DNA of 47,164 bases from a virus: the IMG/VR virus record IMGVR_UViG_3300009024_001300, positions 1 through 47,164 of that record. One strand, given 5' to 3'. The position numbers and the translations under genes were made by a program. Positions 13,661-21,440 of the stretch are shown piece after piece (within the stretch, counting starts at the first letter, position 1; each line of letters begins with the position of its first letter). The notes beneath the pieces were generated by a model. The model was not told the origin of the DNA. It was given only the letters and a program-made list of their open reading frames with translations, and did no database searches.

Positions 13661-14482
13661 TTAATCATAGTTTAATTCTCCATAAATCTTAGTTGGTTCT
13701 CTACCATTATCAAATATTTGATCTAATGATAGCCATGCCCCTTTTGTTTCCCACCACTCCTTTAGTAATTCATAGGAATAAAAGGCAGATTTTGCTTGTT
13801 CATTATAATAATATATATTCTTTGAACGAAAATCTCGCACGTTGTGGTTAAACAATGGGAATGTGATAACCAAACCAAACCCATGTAGTAAATTGTTTTC
13901 TGTTGTAACTGGGCTACCTAATGGCATACGATAGTTAATATTGCCTTGCCCAAAATCGTCAAAATAATAATCAATTATTTTCTTTGCATATTCTCTTTTC
14001 ATGATATACGCCTGTAAACCATGGTCCCACATTTGTCTAATGCGAGGTACCATTGGAATATATTCATTATTGACATCGTAAGGATACTCGAAAACATTAC
14101 ATAAATGCAATGCGCCCCAGTCCCATTTATTACACTTTTCAATAAATTCTTGTAGTGTAAAATTCCAATGTCTTACTGTGGCGTAATCCAAATCGTCCTC
14201 AAAGAATATGCCATATTCCTCATCTGTGTTTTCATACCACCATTTAATAGTGAGCATGTGTGAGGAAGTAACACCTTTTGTAGTGGTAGCACAAGCGTGT
14301 GCATCACCGACAAAACCTATTGATTTGCCTTCTTCATATCTATCGTATTCATGTATATTAATATCATGTACATCAAGTAGTGCAAATTCTTCTCTTGTGT
14401 AGTCCCTGCGGTCTCTACATTCTTTGAGATTAATTATATTCGGCTTTGAAATGTTCTTTAGCTTGTCAGCTAATCCTATCAT
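13661..14482 (-). CDS. Glycosyltransferase family 25-like protein
   Basis: A 273-residue protein with IINLKECRDRRDY at the N terminus, TTTKGVTSSHMLTIKWW and GIFFEDDLDY, the pattern of GT25 (LPS-type) transferases with an E-D-D metal site. A later HGLQAYIMKREYAKKII block also fits. Acceptor unknown. It belongs with the GT4 gene downstream. Confidence 0.75.
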   Translation of the reverse strand: MIGLADKLKNISKPNIINLKECRDRRDYTREEFALLDVHDINIHEYDRYEEGKSIGFVGDAHACATTTKGVTSSHMLTIKWWYENTDEEYGIFFEDDLDYATVRHWNFTLQEFIEKCNKWDWGALHLCNVFEYPYDVNNEYIPMVPRIRQMWDHGLQAYIMKREYAKKIIDYYFDDFGQGNINYRMPLGSPVTTENNLLHGFGLVITFPLFNHNVRDFRSKNIYYYNEQAKSAFYSYELLKEWWETKGAWLSLDQIFDNGREPTKIYGELNYD

Positions 14483-14496
14483 AATAAAAAATTACC

Positions 14497-15117
14497 TTAT
14501 TCTGAAACTAGCTCATTATGAATTGTTTCTAGTGTATTATGGAAAGCCCTAACTGAGCCATTATTATGCACTCTGTAGGTTTTAATGTTTAATTCTTCTT
14601 TTAACATGTAAGCTTTGTCAATTTTTGTAGCTTCACCAATTGTAAACTCTTTAAATAAACTGCCATTAAAGTATCTACGGGAATCAGTAGAATAATCATG
14701 CCCTTCTCTTGTTAATTGAACAATGACAATATTATCTGCGCCGACCTTTTCAATTAATGGTTCAAGTTCTTCCACAAAACCACCATCAGCGACTGCGTAA
14801 TTTTTGCCTTCCTCAATCTCTTTGGATACTTTCCAACCAAAGAACGATTTACCGTTTCTAGGTTTAATAATGTCCTCTGATACATGAATCATTGCCTCAC
14901 GCCTTGAGCGATCGCCTAAAGCATATTCTTTTGTTTCCTTTTTGGTTCTGTCTTCATAGCCTTCCATGAACCACTCTTTATCTACACCGAAATGTGCAAT
15001 TGTTTCTTTAAAGAGCTGATGTTTAAACGAAAGATTTCCATAGCCATATTTTTCTTTATATAAACTCGCTGCCTCATCTTTACCAGAAGCCGGTGGACCG
15101 TTAAATATTACTATCAT
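14497..15117 (-). CDS. Deoxynucleoside monophosphate kinase-like P-loop protein
   Basis: 206 residues from the Met with GAGGAAAAAG upstream; the longer frame to 15168 lies deep in the resolvase gene. The P loop is GPPASGKDEAA (residues about 7-17), and DRSRREAMIHVSEDIIKPRNGKSFFG matches the lid and substrate region of phage dNMP kinases such as T4 gp1. It would phosphorylate dNMPs for DNA synthesis. The promoter at 15204-15231, within the upstream gene, probably drives it. Confidence 0.78.
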   Translation of the reverse strand: MIVIFNGPPASGKDEAASLYKEKYGYGNLSFKHQLFKETIAHFGVDKEWFMEGYEDRTKKETKEYALGDRSRREAMIHVSEDIIKPRNGKSFFGWKVSKEIEEGKNYAVADGGFVEELEPLIEKVGADNIVIVQLTREGHDYSTDSRRYFNGSLFKEFTIGEATKIDKAYMLKEELNIKTYRVHNNGSVRAFHNTLETIHNELVSE

Positions 15118-15670
15118 CTTTTTCCTCGTTATATTGTGTGAAACCATATTTACAAATATAATATGCATCTACTATGTCTGTAATAGGATTCCAGCTATTG
15201 TTTATTATACCACATCTAGCGCGAATGTCAACCCCTGTTTCTGCTTCAAAGGCTTGTATCATCATTTCCTTGTTCGCGTTTCCTTTACCACAACCGAATT
15301 TTTTAATCATTGTCGGTGGGTAAACATCGTAAGGAATATCTCTCTCCCAGAGTTTGTGTTTAAACAATCCACAATTCTCTGCAATTTGAAATACTCGTCC
15401 TACAGCACCAAATGCGTATCCTTCAATTCCAACAAAGTCACATTCAAAACATTTAGCTTGTGACCATGAACCAATAATGTCATATCTTTCCTGGTCGTTA
15501 AACCAGTTGTCTGGATACATGGTCGCATTATATTGACCATTTTCTCCAATTAATAATTTCTTTTGTTTTACATAATAGTAAAAAGTGCAATTATTATAAT
15601 CCCATTCCTCACCTTCGTGTACACAAATTGCAGGACTACTTAAACTGTAGTCAACACCAGCAACTTTCAT
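15101..15670 (-). CDS. RuvC-like Holliday junction resolvase
   Basis: An RNase H-fold protein of 189 residues (start chosen at the Met with GGAGTTTATT upstream). Catalytic acids are expected in VAGVDYSLSS (D6), FVGIEGYAFGA (E) and ITDIVDAYYI (two D). The KKFGCGKGNANKEMM block is typical of the phage RuvC-like family. It would cut branched DNA before packaging. A near-consensus promoter lies inside the coding region. Confidence 0.8.
   Translation of the reverse strand: MKVAGVDYSLSSPAICVHEGEEWDYNNCTFYYYVKQKKLLIGENGQYNATMYPDNWFNDQERYDIIGSWSQAKCFECDFVGIEGYAFGAVGRVFQIAENCGLFKHKLWERDIPYDVYPPTMIKKFGCGKGNANKEMMIQAFEAETGVDIRARCGIINNSWNPITDIVDAYYICKYGFTQYNEEKDDSNI
15204..15231 (-). promoter_or_regulatory. 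Intragenic sigma70-like promoter, TTGACA-16-TATAAT
   Basis: Both hexamers are consensus with a 16-base spacer, and it lies inside the RuvC-like gene about 87 bases upstream of the dNMP kinase start. The coding region tolerates it in its C-terminal part. Confidence 0.75.
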
Positions 15671-15705
15671 AATAAACTCCATATTGAATATATGGTATTA
15701 TTTAT

Positions 15706-16242
15706 TTAGTCTGCACGATAGAAAATGTGAGAACCAATTGTTCCTACTTGATGTAAAGTTGGAGCCCAAAAAGGTGTAATATAATTTGCATGATAATGTG
15801 TTGAACCTTCAGTCAGTCCTGTATATAATCCTTGTCTTAAAACCTGTGTGGCGATAAGTAATGAATTTGCCCAAGCGTCTCCGTCCATCGGTTCATCTTT
15901 TATTCCATCACAAAACCAACTGAACTGACATCTATCTCTTACAGGTACTTCACGTCCTTGGGATAACCACCATTCTGAAAGTTCTGCTTGTCGTACGACA
16001 CCACAAACAGAGTTAGGATAATTCCTATGATTTACTCTATTTAAAACTACATCGGCAACAGCAAATTGTCCAGCCATATTTTCTGACCTTGCTTCGTGAT
16101 ATATGTTGAGTGCCATACAATATTCATCTTCTGATATTACTGTATCATAATTTAATGCTTTAAGTTCACTAGAAAATAACATTAAAAATCCAAATGCAGC
16201 TGCGAACCAAAACGGTAAAAAGTTTTTATTGAAATTGTCCAT
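15706..16242 (-). CDS. SleB-type cell wall hydrolase with signal anchor
   Basis: A 178-residue protein with an N-terminal hydrophobic segment (FLPFWFAAAFGFLMLF), then the Hydrolase_2 (SleB) domain: YHEARSENMAGQFAVADVVLNRV carries the catalytic Glu, with CQFSWFCDG and THYHANYI later. It would cleave peptidoglycan in the periplasm. The start at 16242 leaves a 4-base gap to the preceding stop; a longer frame to 16287 would overlap that gene by 41 bases. Confidence 0.85.
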   Translation of the reverse strand: MDNFNKNFLPFWFAAAFGFLMLFSSELKALNYDTVISEDEYCMALNIYHEARSENMAGQFAVADVVLNRVNHRNYPNSVCGVVRQAELSEWWLSQGREVPVRDRCQFSWFCDGIKDEPMDGDAWANSLLIATQVLRQGLYTGLTEGSTHYHANYITPFWAPTLHQVGTIGSHIFYRAD

Positions 16243-16246
16243 ATGT

Positions 16247-16522
16247 TTATCTGCCAGATCTTGAATAGGCATCCAACATTTCTTCACGAGTTAATTTCTT
16301 ACCAAATGTATGGATAAGTTCTCCACCCTGGTATCTCTTAACAGTGCCATCATTAAACTCGTGGTCAGTAACTGTCTTAGTCATCTTAGCAGTATCCTGA
16401 GGTCTGTCATCATAATACATTGAATCCATTGAATGTGCATGTATAGCTTTGGTTTTTCCAGCCCATTCCTCTGCTTCAAGCATAAGTCTTTGTCTTTCGA
16501 CTGTTTCGTCATATTGTGTCAT
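16247..16522 (-). CDS. 91-residue hypothetical protein
   Basis: Starts MTQYDETVERQRLMLEAEEW; charged and helical, ending KKLTREEMLDAYSRSGR. Its ATG overlaps the ligase stop as ATGA. Function unknown. Confidence 0.72.
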   Translation of the reverse strand: MTQYDETVERQRLMLEAEEWAGKTKAIHAHSMDSMYYDDRPQDTAKMTKTVTDHEFNDGTVKRYQGGELIHTFGKKLTREEMLDAYSRSGR

Positions 16523-17811
16523 AGTTTCTCTCCAGGCTCAAAGCCTCTGAACGTTTTAAATCTTGGGAACCTTAAACTGTATGTGTCGGAATCATCTGCC
16601 AATGACGTGGAGTCAGCTCTTATTTCTACCAACTGACCTAACACTTTTTCTTTATTTGACCAAATGTCTTTTCTGTTATCATCAGTCAAACCACTGCCGA
16701 CCTTAACACTAAAGTTCTTACCCTCGTCTGTGCCTTCACATACAAGAGCCCCTAATAAACCTTCATTCTTTCCTGTGCCCTCTTCCAGATCGACTACAGT
16801 AAGTGTAACCTCGATGTAAGGTTTCATTTTCAACCAGGCATATGTTCTTTTACATTCGTAAATACCATCGATAGGTTTAATCATCACACCTTCGTAGCCT
16901 TTTTCAATTGCCTGTTTATTTAAATCTGCAAAGAGTTCTTTACCTTCGTCTGTCTCAAAGTCTAATTGCCAGTAATCAACAACTTTTATTGCTGGGTGAA
17001 CATTTGCATATTCTTGTAAAGCTAATTTTCTGTCAACCTGAGATACAGTACCGACACCAGCCTCAAATTCGTCTAATGGAATTACGTCAAATAAGGCAAG
17101 GAAAGCATCTTCTGTCTGTGCGCCTTCTTTACGATTGACCTGTTTCATAAGTGTTTGGAAATCTTCTGACATAATTTCACCATCAAATACCATGCCTTCG
17201 TTTTGGCGGGTAATTAATGCATTTTCAATATGTGGAAAATTACTTAGGACCTTACCATTACGTGAATATATTGTACAGGTTTGGTTTTTAACAATGGCAA
17301 TACATCTGACGCCATCATATTTGTATTCAATAATACATTGACCTTTAATTCTTTTTGGATTTTTATCGCCACTGTTTGCTAGCATACAACCGAAGACAGG
17401 AACGACCGGGTCATGCCCAGCCTTTTTGGCCATCTTATTTACTGTATTTTCACTAAACCCAGCTCTCATATCCTTAATAAGGATTCTGCGATACCAGTCA
17501 TTCCATTCTTCTGACGTAGCTTTATTCATTGTACTTTCAATTGCATCTTTCGCTGCATTACCTGAAAGCACTCTGTCAGCCAAATCTGAAGTAAGAGATT
17601 CAAATTCCGGTAGAGTAAGACCTGGGCCATCCTCAGTTGAAATTGGAATGTCTTTTACTCCAAATGTTATCATGGAATCTAGACCAACTCTTAATCCCCA
17701 CAGGAATTCTCTATTGGTTAAATGTTCTGATACCACCTGCTCTTTGAACAGGCGACTATTATCAGATTCCAATTGTTGGATTATATTCCAAGGCTTTGTG
17801 TCTGTTATCAA
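16519..17811 (-). CDS. 30: ATP-dependent DNA ligase (T4 gp30 type), TTG start
   Basis: 430 residues. The adenylation lysine is K164 in EYKYDGVR (motif I). IYSRNGKVL (motif Ia/III region), VFDGEI (motif III), GYEGVMIKP (motif IV) and AWLKMKP (motif V) follow, with an OB-fold C terminus. It seals nicks during replication. The start codon is TTG, overlapping the upstream stop as TTGA, with a perfect AGGAGGT 7 bases ahead. T4 ligase is 487 residues, so this one is somewhat short. Confidence 0.93.
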   Translation of the reverse strand: MITDTKPWNIIQQLESDNSRLFKEQVVSEHLTNREFLWGLRVGLDSMITFGVKDIPISTEDGPGLTLPEFESLTSDLADRVLSGNAAKDAIESTMNKATSEEWNDWYRRILIKDMRAGFSENTVNKMAKKAGHDPVVPVFGCMLANSGDKNPKRIKGQCIIEYKYDGVRCIAIVKNQTCTIYSRNGKVLSNFPHIENALITRQNEGMVFDGEIMSEDFQTLMKQVNRKEGAQTEDAFLALFDVIPLDEFEAGVGTVSQVDRKLALQEYANVHPAIKVVDYWQLDFETDEGKELFADLNKQAIEKGYEGVMIKPIDGIYECKRTYAWLKMKPYIEVTLTVVDLEEGTGKNEGLLGALVCEGTDEGKNFSVKVGSGLTDDNRKDIWSNKEKVLGQLVEIRADSTSLADDSDTYSLRFPRFKTFRGFEPGEKL

Positions 17812-18005
17812 TTGAATGACCTCCTGAAGGCTCTATTAAAATTAGCTGTCAAATTGGCATTGCTTTGGAGTCTCTCTGCGACTCTGGACCTAGCCAGTTC
17901 CCAATCAACTTTCTTCGGATTGGTTTTATATTTAAATAGCTGATTTGCTATTTCCTCATTGCTCATTCTATTGACTTTAGTCAGTATTCCTTTTGATATT
18001 TGCAT
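17808..18005 (-). CDS. 65-residue basic hypothetical protein
   Basis: Starts MQISKGILTKVNRMSNEEIAN; basic and helical, ending FNRAFRRSFN. Good ribosome binding site (GAGGAAAAT). It is coupled to the ligase start and is the first gene after the promoter at 18031-18058. Confidence 0.72.
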   Translation of the reverse strand: MQISKGILTKVNRMSNEEIANQLFKYKTNPKKVDWELARSRVAERLQSNANLTANFNRAFRRSFN

Positions 18006-18030
18006 AGTATATTTTCCTCATTATGGTACC

Positions 18031-18058
18031 ATTATAACATACTACGAGCAAAAGTCAA
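18031..18058 (-). promoter_or_regulatory. Sigma70-like promoter, TTGACT-16-TATAAT
   Basis: Near-consensus hexamers with a 16-base spacer, just after the stop of the 104-residue gene. It starts the 65-residue/ligase unit. Confidence 0.8.
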
Positions 18059-18061
18059 CCA

Positions 18062-18376
18062 TTATTTTTTATCAGCAAGGTTTTCGAAGTCATCTTTTAT
18101 GTCATCTAAGGCTTTTTCGACATCTTTTAAATGAGGATAGCGAGTGTATGCTGGATGTGAAAATCTTTCTCTTTCATCCTCTCCATATCTGCCTCGTTCT
18201 CTATTCCCATCACCATTTAATTCGGTCATGTCCTGTTGCTTTTCCTTAAAGTCTTTTGTGTCGTCCATTTCTTTGTCCTTTTTGCCAAAAATAGCATCCC
18301 ATCCGTCGGAATACTTTTTCTGGTCACCAGTTTTACTTTTTATGGAATCACCTGTAATATCATTCTTAGATGCCAT
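18062..18376 (-). CDS. 104-residue highly charged protein
   Basis: Starts MASKNDITGDSIKSKTG with GGGGAGAT upstream. Almost entirely charged or polar (KKDKEMDDTKDFKEKQQD), likely disordered. Function unknown. Confidence 0.7.
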   Translation of the reverse strand: MASKNDITGDSIKSKTGDQKKYSDGWDAIFGKKDKEMDDTKDFKEKQQDMTELNGDGNRERGRYGEDERERFSHPAYTRYPHLKDVEKALDDIKDDFENLADKK

Positions 18377-18379
18377 TTT

Positions 18380-18805
18380 TTATCTCCCCATTTTGGATAT
18401 GTCTTCAGCCTGTTCTTGACTGATTACTGGTACCGCATTGGATTTATGCATTGTCGCAATACCTTTTACTAGTGTTCCCGTGTATATCGGTCTCTCTTTA
18501 CGCGGAGTTGGATTGAGTGGTGCCCCATTTGCTGGCTGCGTCCATGATGGATAATGAGGCACTTCTCTCTGATAGGTCTTTTCTTGTTTAAAAGGTTTAA
18601 ACTCTCGCTTTAACTTCTTTCTCCCAAAAACATAATCTATATATTCGTCCAAGGTATTATAACGCATATTATGCATACCTTTTCTTTTCATTGTTTTATT
18701 ATGTACTCGCCATTCAACCTCTAATTCCTGAAGTCTCCTTTTGGTAATTTTTGAACTTTTTGTCTTACCCAGGACTTGAACGCCCTGGATTAAGTGCATA
18801 GTCAT
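18380..18805 (-). CDS. 141-residue basic conserved hypothetical protein
   Basis: Starts MTMHLIQGVQVLGKTKSSK; rich in Lys/Arg with RRLQELEVEWRVHNK and a proline-rich centre. Its position next to bS21 is reminiscent of marine myophage arrangements. Function unknown; nucleic acid binding is plausible. Confidence 0.7.
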   Translation of the reverse strand: MTMHLIQGVQVLGKTKSSKITKRRLQELEVEWRVHNKTMKRKGMHNMRYNTLDEYIDYVFGRKKLKREFKPFKQEKTYQREVPHYPSWTQPANGAPLNPTPRKERPIYTGTLVKGIATMHKSNAVPVISQEQAEDISKMGR

Positions 18806-18830
18806 AATATAAAACCTCTATAGAGAAGAG

Positions 18831-19118
18831 TTATCTTCTTCTTGTTCTAGGGGCGAAACCACCTCTCAATGATTCCAGTGTTTTCTTTCTGGCTCTTTTG
18901 GTAGCCTCTGCCTTGAGTCTTTTTCTCTTAGATGTTGGCTTTTCGTAAAATTCTCTTTTACGTATCTCCTGTACGATACCGGCCTTTTCGCATTGCTTTT
19001 TCCACTTTCTGAGTGCAATGTCAAATGGCATTGCAGTGGGCGGCCTTTTATCTTTAGGGTGTTTTTTTCTTGGTGTCAAGTCTACTGACCTACCACTGAA
19101 CTCGTTATTGTATGCCAT
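18831..19118 (-). CDS. rpsU: Ribosomal protein bS21
   Basis: A 95-residue bS21 with a short N-terminal extension. The core [17 protein letters not shown], then [17 protein letters not shown] and a Lys/Arg tail are unmistakable. bS21 joins the small ribosomal subunit near the anti-Shine-Dalgarno end of 16S rRNA, so a phage copy could bias initiation toward phage mRNA (established idea, not shown here). Phage-encoded bS21 is known in pelagic phages. Its ATG overlaps the cold-shock stop as TAATG, so the two are translated together. Confidence 0.93.
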   Translation of the reverse strand: MAYNNEFSGRSVDLTPRKKHPKDKRPPTAMPFDIALRKWKKQCEKAGIVQEIRKREFYEKPTSKRKRLKAEATKRARKKTLESLRGGFAPRTRRR

Positions 19119-19315
19119 TAAACAATATTAGTTGCTTGTGGACCTTTTTCGCTTTCAGCAATGTCAAACGTCACTTGTTGATTTTCTTCTAGTGATGCAT
19201 ATCCATCTGCTTTAATTGCTGAAAAGTGTGCAAACACATCCTTTCCGCCTTCATCTGGTGTGATAAATCCAAATCCTTTTGTTCCATCAAACCATTTTAC
19301 TTTTCCTGTCGCCAT
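19118..19315 (-). CDS. Cold-shock domain RNA chaperone
   Basis: A 65-residue CspA-family protein. RNP1 is KGFGFI, and RNP2 is DVFAHF with Ala where Val is usual. It begins [14 protein letters not shown] and ends QATNIV. It binds single-stranded RNA and melts secondary structure. First gene after the promoter at 19389-19417, with a leader that contains a hairpin, and coupled to bS21. Confidence 0.94.
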   Translation of the reverse strand: MATGKVKWFDGTKGFGFITPDEGGKDVFAHFSAIKADGYASLEENQQVTFDIAESEKGPQATNIV

Positions 19316-19338
19316 TTCTTTCTCTCTGTTATGAAGTC

Positions 19339-19369
19339 TTACCTTCGTTGTTAATAATTCTAAAGGTAA
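19339..19369 (-). promoter_or_regulatory. Hairpin in the cold-shock gene leader
   Basis: TTACCTT and AAGGTAA pair over 7 bp around a 17-base loop in the roughly 70-base 5' leader between the promoter and the start codon. Host csp genes use structured leaders for temperature control; whether this one does so is unknown. Confidence 0.4.
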
Positions 19370-19388
19370 ATCCCTTCAATATGAGCAT

Positions 19389-19417
19389 ATTATAACAGGT
19401 TACTATTTAAATGTCAA
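19389..19417 (-). promoter_or_regulatory. Consensus sigma70-like promoter, TTGACA-17-TATAAT
   Basis: Drives the cold-shock/bS21 pair. The spacer is nearly the same as that of the promoter at 7945-7973, which serves the HD hydrolase. Confidence 0.88.
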
Positions 19418-19422
19418 CACTT

Positions 19423-19722
19423 TTATGAAACTATTTTTAAAAGTTTTCGGATGAGCATGGGAAGGTAAACAGTTGAGACTACGATGCCCCAAAATAGCCC
19501 TAATGCTAGGACGTACTGTTTCCAATTTGAAATGTCTATTGCGATACCTAAGGTCACTCCACCTATCCACATCCAATCTAATGTTCCGTGAATACGCTTC
19601 CAACGAGTTCCCAATCGGTCAATGAGCTCTTGTCTTTTATTTGCAAACCAAGGGTGTACATGTCTCATTATGACAAAGCCCTCGTTGAGGACCATCAATG
19701 AAAAGCCTAACCAAAATAACAT
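19423..19722 (-). CDS. 99-residue membrane protein
   Basis: Starts MLFWLGFSLMVLNEGF. About three hydrophobic helices (residues 1-18, 50-63, 70-93) separated by a basic loop (NKRQELIDRLGTRWKRIHG). Function unknown. It follows the SNase gene by 3 bases. Confidence 0.7.
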   Translation of the reverse strand: MLFWLGFSLMVLNEGFVIMRHVHPWFANKRQELIDRLGTRWKRIHGTLDWMWIGGVTLGIAIDISNWKQYVLALGLFWGIVVSTVYLPMLIRKLLKIVS

Positions 19723-19725
19723 AGA

Positions 19726-20190
19726 TTAAGAATATTTACCTGTGTTCCATAGCTTGTCATAAGCTTTTTGGTCAACAAGTCCTTCCTTTAATATACGTTT
19801 TCTGTTCTTTAGATGAGCTGCATCTACATCAGCCTTTGCACCACCATGATATTCTACAGCATGACCTTCGTCAATTAGATATGATGTAACAAATTTATCA
19901 TCGACAATAAAATCACCAAGGATTCTGCCGAACTTACCTTTCATATCTTCACCATCTCTAGCTGCGAATGTTTTGAGGATTGGTTTTCCTGTAAGGATTT
20001 CCTTGAGTCTTGTTTTTGCTGCCATTCCAAATAATTTTTCTACTTTATTACTTGTTCTTGATTCTGGGGTATCAATGCCCATAATACGTACACGTTCTTT
20101 TTTCAACCAAACGCCGAAGCCTAGGTCAATATCTACATCAACAGTATCACCGTCAATAACTTTAATTAATTTACATTTATACTCATACAT
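19726..20190 (-). CDS. Staphylococcal nuclease-like (thermonuclease)
   Basis: A 154-residue SNase fold: VIDGDTVDVDIDLGFG (metal-binding D), RVRIMGIDTPESR (catalytic Arg and Asp), and GRILGDFIV with the second Arg. No signal peptide, so it acts inside the cell, perhaps on host nucleic acid. Preceded by AACAGGAAAG. Confidence 0.88.
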   Translation of the reverse strand: MYEYKCKLIKVIDGDTVDVDIDLGFGVWLKKERVRIMGIDTPESRTSNKVEKLFGMAAKTRLKEILTGKPILKTFAARDGEDMKGKFGRILGDFIVDDKFVTSYLIDEGHAVEYHGGAKADVDAAHLKNRKRILKEGLVDQKAYDKLWNTGKYS

Positions 20191-20226
20191 TTTACTTTCC
20201 TGTTAATGTTTATAAAGTGTTATTTA

Positions 20227-20316
20227 TTAGCTTCTTTGACCGGTAAATTTCAGCCACCACTTAAACCATTTACGTCCTTCGCCATAAGCTGCCGAGCGTA
20301 GCCTATCATATCTCAT
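20227..20316 (-). CDS. 29-residue basic peptide
   Basis: Starts MRYDRLRSAAYGEGRKW and ends KFTGQRS. Its ATG overlaps the glutaredoxin stop as ATGA, which supports it being translated. Basic and aromatic; no family known to me. Confidence 0.5.
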   Translation of the reverse strand: MRYDRLRSAAYGEGRKWFKWWLKFTGQRS

Positions 20317-20591
20317 TTGTCTATTATTAAATTAATAAGGAAACTTTTAAAATCTGCATAGGTTCCAATGTATCTTGCTTCTTCTCGTTTTAAATGAATC
20401 CAGATATGAGGTTGGATAGTCATATTGACTTTATATCCTAATAATTCCTCATAGTTTTCTGTGTAGGTAATATCTTTATATTCCACTTCTGTATAATTAT
20501 TTTCGGCCATGATTCTGGCCTTTGTACAGTTTGGGCAATTAGCAGTTCCGAAAATTACCACCTTTTGCACTTTAACGCGCATTTCGTTCAT
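20313..20591 (-). CDS. Glutaredoxin-like protein
   Basis: A 92-residue thioredoxin-fold protein with CPNC active site (residues about 19-22) and the cis-Pro block TIQPHIWI. The start may be the ATG at 20582 instead. It may reduce ribonucleotide reductase or other thiols. The window has a second glutaredoxin domain fused to NrdB, so this one is probably for another partner. Confidence 0.8.
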   Translation of the reverse strand: MNEMRVKVQKVVIFGTANCPNCTKARIMAENNYTEVEYKDITYTENYEELLGYKVNMTIQPHIWIHLKREEARYIGTYADFKSFLINLIIDK

Positions 20592-20595
20592 ACTA

Positions 20596-20754
20596 TCACC
20601 AGTTATGTATGTTTCCGGCTATAATGAAAAAGCATGTAATAAAGTTCACACCAACGATAACAGTTCTAATCATTGCGATTTTGTCTGCTTCAGCATCAGT
20701 GGTGCCTTCTTTTTCTCCTATGGCTTTTGCCCATAGTCTCCATGCGGTTTTCAT
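20596..20754 (-). CDS. 52-residue membrane peptide
   Basis: Starts MKTAWRLWAKAIGEKEGTTD, followed by one transmembrane helix (residues 29-48). It starts 6 bases after the preceding stop. Short peptides beginning MK-AWRLWAKA are shared by marine myophages, to my recollection. Function unknown. Confidence 0.65.
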   Translation of the reverse strand: MKTAWRLWAKAIGEKEGTTDAEADKIAMIRTVIVGVNFITCFFIIAGNIHNW

Positions 20755-20760
20755 TATTCT

Positions 20761-21087
20761 TTATCTTTTATCTGCTTTCCAATTACGGATAGTAGAAAGT
20801 CGACGAGACATTGGCATATCGGTTTCAGTCATATTTGGATTATCTTTTTGCCATAATGCCAATACTTCTTCCTCTTCCACAATATTAATGTCGTACACTT
20901 CCTCACCAATCCATTTTTGAGAGAACTCATTTATTTCTTCAGCCTCTACAGATTCCTGAGCCCACTGCTGTGCTAGTGTATCAGTTAGTTTTGTTTCTTC
21001 ATTCCATTTTTGAACTTCGGAAACAGGCACAACGTATCTTTGCCTAAAGCTACTGACCGCTGTTAAAACAACATATCTATCTTTCAT
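20761..21087 (-). CDS. 108-residue acidic hypothetical protein
   Basis: Starts MKDRYVVLTAVSSFRQRYVVP, has an acidic centre (EINEFSQKWIGEEVYDINIVEEEE) and a basic end (RRLSTIRNWKADKR). The upstream 38-residue gene overlaps its start. Unknown function; the layout resembles small conserved myophage proteins. Confidence 0.72.
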   Translation of the reverse strand: MKDRYVVLTAVSSFRQRYVVPVSEVQKWNEETKLTDTLAQQWAQESVEAEEINEFSQKWIGEEVYDINIVEEEEVLALWQKDNPNMTETDMPMSRRLSTIRNWKADKR

Positions 21088-21193
21088 TTTTCACCTTCGG
21101 TTTCTTTACTAATTTTCTTGTGTTAATCGGAGCTCCACATTCTCTCTCATAAACTGTTTTGCCTTTATCAGGACTTTCAAAAATCTTTGTCAT
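21077..21193 (-). CDS. 38-residue peptide, MTKIFESPDKGKTVYER type
   Basis: The ATG lies inside the end of the 87-residue gene and the stop lies inside the start of the 108-residue gene, so it links two genes. The start MTKIFESPDKGKTVYER matches a short peptide type common in cyanophage-like genomes. Function unknown. Confidence 0.6.
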   Translation of the reverse strand: MTKIFESPDKGKTVYERECGAPINTRKLVKKPKVKNER

Positions 21194-21440
21194 TAAGATT
21201 CCTCCTTTGTAATTTGTAAATAATGTTCTCTGCTTCAGGGTAAGAGTCCATCATATCAACGACTTTATCAATCATATCTATATCAAGCAACATTTCGTTT
21301 CTGCGATTTAACCAACCTTTCTTAAAGTTGACCTCACGTTCCATTGCTTGTTGTTCCATAATATGCATATCATGTATCTTCTTTAGAAATTGATTGATTT
21401 GTAACCACTTATGATAATCAAATGGTTTTTCGTCGCTCAT
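21177..21440 (-). CDS. 87-residue charged helical protein
   Basis: Starts MSDEKPFDYHKWLQINQF; helical and possibly coiled coil through MEQQAMEREVNFKKGW. Its ATG overlaps the YbaN-like stop as ATGA. Function unknown. Confidence 0.7.
   Translation of the reverse strand: MSDEKPFDYHKWLQINQFLKKIHDMHIMEQQAMEREVNFKKGWLNRRNEMLLDIDMIDKVVDMMDSYPEAENIIYKLQRRNLNDKDF

Noticed and set aside
15690-15702. AATAAATA-like boxes at about 15694, 20223, 30639 and 46906 as late promoters
   Set aside because: They differ from TATAAATA in the key second position and such AT strings are expected by chance here; kept only as possible degenerate sites.
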